A DNA stretch of 64,000 nt. It comes from a bacterium (GTDB taxonomy: Bacteria > Desulfobacterota > Binatia > DP-6). Below are positions 57,700 to 64,000 of the stretch, one piece after another. Every line of letters begins with the position of its first letter. Position 1 is the first letter of the stretch. A program made the translations under genes and the position numbers. The stretch is taken from contig JAHCID010000001.1 of NCBI GenBank assembly GCA_026129405.1, forward strand, positions 341,237 through 405,236, read 5' to 3'. The notes below the pieces were generated by a model that saw only the letters and a program-made list of their open reading frames with translations, had not been told where the DNA came from and searched no databases.

Positions 57700-58569
57700 T
57701 CAGACCTTCTCGATCCGGTATCCCGCGCGCGGGAAGTGCACCGCGACGTCGCCGACGATCGGATCGGTCCGCCGCAGCGTGATGGCGTCGTCGGTCCGGC
57801 GGACGAGACGTCCGCGCGTCGCCTCGGTCCCGTAGTCGTCCGCGTAGACCGCCACCTCCGGGCCGTCTCCGTCCGCCGGCGCCGCCTCGCGTGCGATCGC
57901 GAGGGCCTCCGCCGGCGTCATTGCCCGCACCTGCCCGGGCCCGAACGCCTCGATGCGCGCGAACCACGCGGCCAGCGCGCGGCGCTCCGAGATCGCCTCG
58001 GCCAGCGCCGGGTCCTGCCGCGCGAACCAGACGGGGTGGAAACAGGCGGCGTCGGCCAGCGTGAAGGCATCGCCGAGCAGGAACGGCCGCTCGCGCAGCA
58101 TGTCGTCCAGGCGGTCGAACGAGAACACCGCCTGCCGGCGTCCCGACGGCGCCGTCGCGCGCCAGACCCGCTCGCCCAGGCCCGGCGACATCGAGGCCCG
58201 GTCCTCGAGAAACCCCGGCGGCAGCATCGGCATGATCGACACGATCACCGGCGCCACCACCTGCGGGACGAGCCGCCGATCGCCCCAGTCCTCGAGCAGC
58301 GCGCACAGCGCCCGCTGCTGCGGCGGGATGCACGCGGGCTCGGGGACGATCTCGTCGAGCGCGCGTGCGATGCGGGCGGTGTCGCAGTAGACCTCGGCGC
58401 CGACCTGGAGCACCGGCACGCGACGGTAGCCGCCCGTCAGCGCCACGAGATCGGGCTTCGGCATGATCTTCGGCTGCTCCACCTGGCGCCACGGGACGCC
58501 CTTCCAGGCGAGGATGCGCCGCACCTTCTCGGCGAAGAACGACTCGGGGTAGTCGTGCAGGATCAACAC
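57700..58569 (-). CDS. Glutathione S-transferase-like protein with C-terminal extension
   Basis: 289 residues. N-terminal GST domain (MLILHDYPESFFAEKVRRILAWKG, RRVPVLQVGAEVYCDTARI), helical domain with FLLGDAFTLADAACFHPVWFA, then an extra ~70-residue beta-rich tail (EVAVYADDYGTEATRG...ITLRRTDPIVGDVAVHFPRAGY) not found in simple GSTs. The CDT in place of the usual (E/D)S motif should still bind glutathione. A GAAAGGAGG sequence precedes the start. First gene of the cluster; an 18-base repeat lies 51 bases upstream. Confidence 0.89.
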   Translation of the reverse strand: MLILHDYPESFFAEKVRRILAWKGVPWRQVEQPKIMPKPDLVALTGGYRRVPVLQVGAEVYCDTARIARALDEIVPEPACIPPQQRALCALLEDWGDRRLVPQVVAPVIVSIMPMLPPGFLEDRASMSPGLGERVWRATAPSGRRQAVFSFDRLDDMLRERPFLLGDAFTLADAACFHPVWFARQDPALAEAISERRALAAWFARIEAFGPGQVRAMTPAEALAIAREAAPADGDGPEVAVYADDYGTEATRGRLVRRTDDAITLRRTDPIVGDVAVHFPRAGYRIEKV

Positions 58570-58806
58570 GTGGACCTCCTTTCGGTCGGAGGCCAGGATG
58601 GCGGCACGCCGCGGCGCGAGACTTGGCGAATCCTGCTCAGCGTCGCGCGCGTGCCGCGCGGCCCGTCACAGGGCGAAGCTCACGAGCAGGGGCTGCCGGG
58701 TCGGCGGGCCGTCGATGGCCCGCGGCACCGCGACGTCACCGACGAAGCCGACGGCAGAGAGGAACGTCGCGAAGAAGGACCGACGCCGCGTTGCACCCGC
58801 GACGGA
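58570..58806. other. Intergenic region with 18-base repeat and a short decayed frame
   Basis: Contains the first copy of the repeated 18-mer (58620-58637) and the promoter region of the GST gene. On the minus strand the AraC frame stays open after its TGA for about 45 codons with a protein-like sequence (RSFFATFLSAVGFVGDV) ending in TGA at 58668-58670, but it has no start codon of its own. It may be the end of a lost gene. Confidence 0.35.
58620..58637 (+). repeat. 18-base intergenic repeat, copy 1
   Basis: GACTTGGCGAATCCTGCT, found again without mismatch at 60903-60920. Both copies lie in intergenic DNA close upstream of minus-strand genes for alkylation or detoxification proteins. Confidence 0.6.
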
Positions 58807-59658
58807 TCAGACCGCGCGCGCCAGCCGCTCTCCGAGCACGCGCCGGTCGCCCCGTGCCGCTCGGCGGAACATTCGCGGCGACACGCCGGCGGCGCGGTGG
58901 AACGTCCGCACGAAGTTCGAGAGGTCGCCGAAGCCGACGTCGAAGGCGACGTCGGTGATCGCGCCGGCGTCGTCGGCGAGGAGGCGCGCGGCGTGCCGCA
59001 GGCGGCAGCGGACGACGTACTGGTGCGGCGTCACACCCAGAACCGACGCGAACGTGCGCAGGAAATGGAACGGGCTGAGGCCGATCGCGCGCGCCGTGGT
59101 GTCGAGGTCGACGGGCCGGTGCGCGTGCGCGTCGAGCCACAGCGCGGCCTCGACGGCGCGGCGCCGATCGCGCGCCGACGGGTCGCCCGGTGCCTTCAGC
59201 CGGCCGCTCGCCAGGCCGACGAAGCGCGCCGCGAAGAGCATGCCCGCCTCGTCGACGCCCACGTTGCAGGCGCCGTCGGCCGCCGACTGCGCCAGCTCGC
59301 CCAGCACCATCAGCTCGGACACGGGCGGCACGTACGCCGTGCGCCAGGCGGCGCGGTCGTCGCCCATCGTGTCGACCAGCTCGGGCGCGAGCTGGACCGA
59401 CAGGCAGGCGTCACCGGCGCCGTGCTCGTGCGTGCAGACGTACTCGTCGCCCGGGTGGCCGACCATGAGCGAGCCGGCGACGTGCTCGAACGCCCGCCCG
59501 TTGGTGCGACAGCCGAAGGTGCCGTCACGCACGTACGACACGGAGTGGAGCGGATGTCGCTCGACGTACGGCGTCTCGGTGCCGTCGTGGGTGCAACGAT
59601 AGTCGACCACGCGGATCGGCCCGGCGTGCAGCACCGTCTGCGCGAGCATCGGGAGCAC
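58807..59658 (-). CDS. AraC-family transcriptional regulator
   Basis: 283 residues. N-terminal cupin-like sensing part ([26 protein letters not shown]...[21 protein letters not shown]) with a Cys/His-rich stretch, and a C-terminal double HTH with [37 protein letters not shown] and [30 protein letters not shown]. It lies between the GST gene and the Ogt-AlkA fusion, so it may control one or both in response to an electrophile; the Cys/His residues ([11 protein letters not shown]) are candidates for sensing. Inference only. Confidence 0.92.
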   Translation of the reverse strand: MLPMLAQTVLHAGPIRVVDYRCTHDGTETPYVERHPLHSVSYVRDGTFGCRTNGRAFEHVAGSLMVGHPGDEYVCTHEHGAGDACLSVQLAPELVDTMGDDRAAWRTAYVPPVSELMVLGELAQSAADGACNVGVDEAGMLFAARFVGLASGRLKAPGDPSARDRRRAVEAALWLDAHAHRPVDLDTTARAIGLSPFHFLRTFASVLGVTPHQYVVRCRLRHAARLLADDAGAITDVAFDVGFGDLSNFVRTFHRAAGVSPRMFRRAARGDRRVLGERLARAV

Positions 59659-59694
59659 CGTAGACTGCCCGCACCGCGGGGGAAACCCCGGCCG

Positions 59695-60867
59695 CTAAGC
59701 CTTCGCCCGCGAGCGCTCGACCGCCCGCCACAGGTACCAGCTCGCCACCGTCCGATACGGCGCCCAGCGCGCCCCACGCCTGGCGACCGCCGCGCGGTCG
59801 GGCAGCTCGCGCTTGCGCGTGAGCAGGCCGACGCCCGTGCGGATGCCGAGGTCGTCGACCGGCAGCACGTCCGCGCGCCCCAGGCGGAACATGAGCAGCA
59901 TCTCGACGGTCCACCGGCCGATGCCGCGCACGGCCGTGAGCCGCTCGATCAGTGCGTCGTCGCCGAGGCGATGCGCCTCGGCGAGCGTCGGTATCTCGCC
60001 CGCTTTCTGGCGCTGCGCGAGGTCACGCAGGGCCAGGATCTTCGGCCGCGACAGCCCCGCCCCCCGCAGCTTCTCGTCCGGCGCACGCAGGACGTTCTCC
60101 GGCGTCGGTCCCTCGTGCGCGCGGGGGAAGAGCGCGCAGACGCGGCCGTAGATCGTCGCCGCGGCCTTGCCGCTGAGCTGCTGGTAGACGATCGCCTCGG
60201 CGAGCGCCGCATAGATGCTCGGGGTGCGCTTCAGCTCCAGACGATACGGGCCGACCGCGTCGACGACGCGCGCCAGCGCCGGGTCGACGCCGCGCAGGTG
60301 CTCCACGGCGACGCGCGGATCGTAGCCGTAGCGGCCGTCGCCGTCGAACAGCGCCGCCTGCGCCGGTGCGCCCTCGATCGCCAGCATACGGAGCTTGGTC
60401 GACACGCCGCCGTTCGCCGAGAAGCCGCCCGTGCGACCGCCGGCGGCGAGCACGCGGTGGCACGGGACGACGATCGCGAACGGGTTGCGCCCGAGCGCCT
60501 GGCCCACGGCGCGTGCCGAGCCGGGCGCACCGAGCGCCGTCGCGATCTCGCCGTAGGTGCGCGTCGCCCCCGGCGGGATGCGGCGCGCCGCCTCGTACAC
60601 GCGACGGTGGAACTCGGGCACCGCCGACATGTCGAGCCCGAGGTGGGCGAGGTCCGTGCCCTCGCCGCGCAGCAGGGCGACGATGGCGGCGATCGCCTCC
60701 TGCACCTCGGGCGGCGGCGGAGCCTCCGTCGCCGCGAAGCGCCGCGCCAGGCGTGCACGCGTCGCGCCGTCGCCGGTCTCGGGCAGCTGGACGCCGACGA
60801 TGCCGCGCTCGCCCCAGGCGATGCCGCAGCGGCCGATGGCCGTCTCGAAAAGCGCGAATCCCGTCAT
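59695..60867 (-). CDS. Fused O6-alkylguanine alkyltransferase and AlkA-like DNA glycosylase
   Basis: 390 residues with two complete repair modules. Residues 1-168 are an Ogt/MGMT protein with the alkyl-accepting Cys136 in PCHRV, the RTYGEIA helix-turn and the GGFS segment. Residues 175-390 are an HhH-GPD DNA glycosylase with YQQLSGKAA, the hairpin RGIGRWTVEMLLMF (314-327) and Asp338/339 in LPVDDLG. It would repair O6-alkylguanine directly and excise N-alkylpurines. The ATG at 60867 is used; ATG 60888 and GTG 60873 upstream are in frame. It lacks the Ada zinc-AraC part; a separate AraC gene lies directly downstream on the same strand. Confidence 0.93.
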   Translation of the reverse strand: MTGFALFETAIGRCGIAWGERGIVGVQLPETGDGATRARLARRFAATEAPPPPEVQEAIAAIVALLRGEGTDLAHLGLDMSAVPEFHRRVYEAARRIPPGATRTYGEIATALGAPGSARAVGQALGRNPFAIVVPCHRVLAAGGRTGGFSANGGVSTKLRMLAIEGAPAQAALFDGDGRYGYDPRVAVEHLRGVDPALARVVDAVGPYRLELKRTPSIYAALAEAIVYQQLSGKAAATIYGRVCALFPRAHEGPTPENVLRAPDEKLRGAGLSRPKILALRDLAQRQKAGEIPTLAEAHRLGDDALIERLTAVRGIGRWTVEMLLMFRLGRADVLPVDDLGIRTGVGLLTRKRELPDRAAVARRGARWAPYRTVASWYLWRAVERSRAKA

Positions 60868-60902
60868 GAGCACGGGTGAGTGTAGCATCGTCCCGTCCGG
60901 CC

Positions 60903-60920
60903 GACTTGGCGAATCCTGCT
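60903..60920 (+). repeat. 18-base intergenic repeat, copy 2
   Basis: Exact second copy of the 18-mer at 58620-58637. It is in the divergent region between the Ogt-AlkA fusion and the R3H ATPase genes. On the minus strand its distance to the gene start (about 36-51 bases) is similar at both places. Confidence 0.6.
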
Positions 60921-60961
60921 GCCGGGGGCCGGGCAAAGCTGATACGGGTTGCACCCGGGCC

Positions 60962-62476
60962 ATGGCGGAGCACGACGACCTGAGCGCCCTCCTCGACGCG
61001 CTGCCTCCCGACGTGGCGGCGGCGGTGCGGGCCCGCGGCGGCAACGACGACCTGCTCGAGGTCGTCGTCGACCTCGGACGACGCCCCGAGGCCCGCTACC
61101 CGGGCCGCGAGGTCGAGCTGGCGGAGCGCGAGGTGCGGCGCGAGGACATCGATGCGGTCGTCGCGCGCGTCGGCGAGTTCGGCGCCGACAACCGCGCCGG
61201 CATTCCGCGCACGCTGCACCGCATCTCCTGCATGCGGAACCGCAAGGGCCACATCGTCGGCCTCACCTGCCGCGTCGGCCGGGCGGTCCACGGGACGATC
61301 CGCATCATCGAGGACCTCGTCGCCGAGCAGCACAGCGTCCTGCTGCTCGGGCGGCCCGGCGTCGGCAAGACGACGCTGCTGCGCGAGGTCGCACGCTTCC
61401 TCGCCGACGAACGCCAGCGCCGCGTGGTCGTCGTCGACACCTCGAACGAGATCGCCGGCGACGGCGACATCCCGCATCCCGGCATCGGCCGCGCCCGCCG
61501 CATGCAGGTGCCGACGCCGGCCCTCCAACACCACGTCATGATCGAGGCGGTCGAGAACCACATGCCCGAGGTCATCGTCATCGACGAGATCGGCACCGAC
61601 CTCGAGGCGGCCGCCGCGCGCACCATCGCCGAGCGCGGCGTGCAGCTGGTCGCCACCGCGCACGGCACGACGCTCGACAACCTCGTACAGAATCCGACCC
61701 TCGCCGACCTCGTCGGCGGCGTGCAGTCGGTGACGCTCGGCGACGAGGAGGCCCACCGCCGCGGCACGCAGAAGACGATCCTCGAGCGCAAGGCGCCGCC
61801 GACGTTCGACGTGCTGGTCGAGATCCAGACGTTCGACCGCGTCGCCGTGCACCGCGACGTCGGCGCGGTGGTCGACGCGCTCTTGCGCGGGCGCCCGATC
61901 ATGCCGGAGGTGCGCAGCCTCGACGGCGACGGCGGGCTGCGCGCCGAAACGCCGCCCGCACCGCCGGTCGCCCCGGAGCCGCGCAAGGGCCGGCCGCGGC
62001 CGCGCGCCGACAAGCTGCGCATCTACCCCTTCGGCGTCTCGCGCCAGAAGCTCGGCCACGCGCTCCGCCAGTCCGGCATACGCGGCGACGTGGTCGACGA
62101 CCTCGACGAGGCCACCGACGTCCTCACCCTGCGCCCGTTCGAGCGCCGCCGCCCGCAGACGCTGCGCGACGCCTCCGCCCGCGGCCTGCCGATCCACGTC
62201 GTGAAGAGCAACACCGTCTCGCAGCTCGAGCACGCGCTCCTCCAGATGCGCAACGGCCCGGCGCGCGACGACGACCGCCTCGGCGCCGCCATGCGCGAGG
62301 CCGAGGACGCCATCGCGCAGGTCCTCGTCTCCGAAACGCCCGTCGATCTGAGCCCGCAGGAGTCGAAGGTGCGGCGCCTGCAGCATCAGCTCGCCGAGCA
62401 GCGCCATCTCGTCTCGCGCAGCCTCGGCAAGGAGCCGCTGCGCTGGGTGCGGATCCTGCCGGCGGCCGACTTCTGA
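60962..62476 (+). CDS. R3H-domain AAA ATPase (Ycf45-like)
   Basis: 504 residues. A stage-III-AA-like/Ycf45 P-loop core with Walker A GRPGVGKTT (130-138), Walker B VIVIDEIG (204-211) and VATAHGTTL, an Arg/Pro-rich linker around 345, a segment KLRIYPFGVSRQKL and a C-terminal R3H-like nucleic-acid-binding part (LPIHVVKSNTVSQLEHAL region). Homologues occur in cyanobacteria, plastids and firmicutes; their role is unknown, perhaps RNA- or ssDNA-linked. Its TGA shares a base with the following start (TGATG). Confidence 0.9.
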   Translation: MAEHDDLSALLDALPPDVAAAVRARGGNDDLLEVVVDLGRRPEARYPGREVELAEREVRREDIDAVVARVGEFGADNRAGIPRTLHRISCMRNRKGHIVGLTCRVGRAVHGTIRIIEDLVAEQHSVLLLGRPGVGKTTLLREVARFLADERQRRVVVVDTSNEIAGDGDIPHPGIGRARRMQVPTPALQHHVMIEAVENHMPEVIVIDEIGTDLEAAAARTIAERGVQLVATAHGTTLDNLVQNPTLADLVGGVQSVTLGDEEAHRRGTQKTILERKAPPTFDVLVEIQTFDRVAVHRDVGAVVDALLRGRPIMPEVRSLDGDGGLRAETPPAPPVAPEPRKGRPRPRADKLRIYPFGVSRQKLGHALRQSGIRGDVVDDLDEATDVLTLRPFERRRPQTLRDASARGLPIHVVKSNTVSQLEHALLQMRNGPARDDDRLGAAMREAEDAIAQVLVSETPVDLSPQESKVRRLQHQLAEQRHLVSRSLGKEPLRWVRILPAADF

Positions 62477-63840
62477 TGGCGTCGCACGACGTCGACGTCT
62501 GCGTCGTCGGTGCGGGCTACGCCGGCCTGACGGCGGCGCTGCGCCTCTCCCAGGCCGGCATGCGCGTGACGGTGCTCGAAGCCCGCGACCGGCCCGGCGG
62601 CCGCGTGTGGACCGGGACGCTCGCCGACGGGACGCCGATCGACCGCGGCGGCGCGTGGCTCGGCGTCGGGCAGGACCGGCTCTACGCGCTCGCCGAGGAG
62701 ATGGGCGTCGGCACGTACCCGACGTGGACGGCGGGCGAGAACGTCGTCGTCATCGACGGCACGGCGCACCGGCATCGCGGGCAGATCCCGAAGCCGCTCG
62801 GCCTCTTCACGCTGATCAGCCTCGGCGTCGCGATGGCGCGCCTCGACCGCATGGCGAAACGCGTCCCGCTCGACGCGCCGTGGACCGCGCCCGGCGCCCG
62901 CGCCATCGACGCCCGCTCGGCGGCGAGCTGGGTCGATTCGCCGTGGAACGTCTGGTCGTCGCGGGCGCGCGCGCTGCTGCGCATGACCGTCACGTCGGAC
63001 GTCTTCGCCTGGGACCCGGCGGGCGCGTCGCTGCTGCACCTGCTGTTCCATCTCCACTCGGCCGGCGGCTGGGCGCGCCAGACCGGCATCGCCGACGGCG
63101 CGCAGCGCGACCGCCTCGTCGGCGGCGCGCAGGCCGTCGCCGATCGCGTCGTCGCGCGGCTCGGCGACGCCGTCCGCTTCGACGCGCCGGTCCGCCGCAT
63201 TCGACGGGACGCGGACGGCGTCGAGGTCGTCGCCGACGGCGGCGTGACGGTGCGGGCGGCGCGCGCGGTCGTCGCGATTCCGCCGGTGCTCGCGAGCGAG
63301 ATCGACTGGCAGCCCGCGCTGCCGGCCGAGCACGCCGAGCTGCGCCGCCGCCTGCCGGCCGGCACGACGATCAAGTTCGGCGTCGTCTACGACGAGCCGT
63401 TCTGGCGCCACGACGGCCTCAACGGCCAGTCGCTCGACGTGTCCTCGCCGCTGCCCTTCTCGATCGACGCCTGCGGCGCGACCCCGCCGCCCGGCATCCT
63501 CAACGTCTTCGCGTCGGGCCCGCAGGCGCCACGGCTCGCCGCGCTCGACGCCGCGGCGCGCCGCCGCTTCGTGGTCGCGCAGCTCGTCACCCGCTTCGGC
63601 CCCAAGGCGGCGCAGGTGCGGGACTGGGTCGAGCAGGACTGGTCGTCGGAGACGTGGACCCGCGGCTGCTTCATGTCGCACTGGGAGCCGGGCCTCATGA
63701 CGACGCTCGGCGCGCGCCTGCGCGAGCCGGTCGGCCGCGTGCATTGGGCGGGCACGGAGACGTCGCCGGTGATGAACGGCTTCATCGACGGCGCGGTGCG
63801 GTCGGGCGAGCGGGTGGCGGCGGAGGTGCTGGCCGCGTGA
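62476..63840 (+). CDS. Flavin monoamine oxidase family protein
   Basis: 454 residues. N-terminal Rossmann FAD motif VVGAGYAGLTAALRL with EARDRPGGRVWTG, the GGAWLGVGQDRLYAL segment, and C-terminal GRVHWAGTETSPVMNGFIDGAVRSGERVAAEV, the hallmark end of MAO-type amine oxidases. Oxidises amines to imines with oxygen or another acceptor. Coupled to the Ycf45-like ATPase by a TGATG overlap; the link between the two is not obvious. Confidence 0.93.
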   Translation: MASHDVDVCVVGAGYAGLTAALRLSQAGMRVTVLEARDRPGGRVWTGTLADGTPIDRGGAWLGVGQDRLYALAEEMGVGTYPTWTAGENVVVIDGTAHRHRGQIPKPLGLFTLISLGVAMARLDRMAKRVPLDAPWTAPGARAIDARSAASWVDSPWNVWSSRARALLRMTVTSDVFAWDPAGASLLHLLFHLHSAGGWARQTGIADGAQRDRLVGGAQAVADRVVARLGDAVRFDAPVRRIRRDADGVEVVADGGVTVRAARAVVAIPPVLASEIDWQPALPAEHAELRRRLPAGTTIKFGVVYDEPFWRHDGLNGQSLDVSSPLPFSIDACGATPPPGILNVFASGPQAPRLAALDAAARRRFVVAQLVTRFGPKAAQVRDWVEQDWSSETWTRGCFMSHWEPGLMTTLGARLREPVGRVHWAGTETSPVMNGFIDGAVRSGERVAAEVLAA

Positions 63841-63924
63841 TCGCTTCCTCGGGCTCCCAGCCCGTTCGATGACGTCCATCGGGACCGCGGCGACACGGAA
63901 CGACCGGCCGGCGCAGTGAGGCGC

Positions 63925-64000
63925 ATGACCCCACCCACCGACTTCTTCGCCGCCGTCGCGGCGATCGGCGCGATCGAGACCCTCGACGTCGACGCCATGC
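63925..64000 (+). CDS. Start of an unidentified gene (partial)
   Basis: An ATG following GTGAGGCGC opens a frame (MTPPTDFFAAVAAIGAIETL...) still open at the window edge, 25 codons in. The hydrophobic-acidic pattern would fit the first helix of an NTF2/SnoaL-type small protein, but too little is present to say. Confidence 0.45.
   Translation, partial: MTPPTDFFAAVAAIGAIETLDVDAM

Overview
The window is a very GC-rich chromosomal segment from a Gram-negative bacterium. A LolD/MacB-type ABC exporter with an outer-membrane factor, lipoproteins and periplasmic c-type cytochromes show the outer membrane. A deazaflavin (F420)-type nitroreductase, an N,N-dimethylformamidase-like protein and secreted proteins with Thr-rich Pro-flanked linkers recall uncultured lineages once filed under Deltaproteobacteria, such as Candidatus Binatota. 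That placement is an inference from gene content only. There are no rRNA or tRNA genes, CRISPR arrays, transposases or integrases that I can see. Long open frames opposite the real genes are by-products of the base composition and are left out.

Layout. 0-11 kb: the tail of cydB, then two minus-strand sugar-phosphate blocks, rpiA-tal-pgi and phosphoketolase-acetate kinase, which together could run a phosphoketolase (bifid-type) shunt. Between them lie a DUF4239 membrane protein, a MidA-type methyltransferase and a four-domain S1 protein. 11-21 kb: mixed metabolic and regulatory genes, including a double-receiver regulator with a dead second receiver, a nucleotide-sugar epimerase, and a glycine-rich secreted protein whose signal peptide is cut off by an in-frame TGA. 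21-25 kb: one low-GC gene for a large secreted beta-propeller protein built as an internal duplication.

25-29.7 kb: a compact five-gene minus-strand operon of ECF sigma factor, zinc-finger anti-sigma factor with a terminal CxxCH, di-heme cytochrome c peroxidase, Tat-exported metallophosphoesterase, and a monoheme SoxA/TsdA-like protein. It is bounded by a GGAAT-17-CGTT promoter candidate and an 11-bp hairpin. This is the best candidate for an undescribed system: a redox or heme sensing envelope regulon. 29.8-37.6 kb: CPA2 antiporter, SDR, AlkA, a hybrid histidine kinase with a tiny coupled gene, and a protein of unknown function with an internal repeat.

37.7-43.3 kb: a translationally coupled operon of TetR regulator, FtsX-type permease, ATPase, membrane-fusion protein and outer-membrane factor, converging on MscS. 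43.4-47.1 kb: CoA-transferase/FAD oxidase pair, a lipoprotein acylphosphatase and an O-methyltransferase. 47.1-48.7 kb: a second low-GC patch with a two-domain cell-wall hydrolase. 48.7-54.7 kb: SWIM-SNF2 helicase, cupin/ABM pair, a secreted Thr-rich protein, SnoaL-like and VOC proteins. 55 kb: a low-GC GIY-YIG gene in debris. 55.6-64 kb: a glutathione-related cluster (two GSTs, GFA protein, ApaH), an AraC regulator, an Ogt-AlkA fusion repair enzyme, a Ycf45-like R3H ATPase coupled to a flavin amine oxidase, and the start of a further gene.
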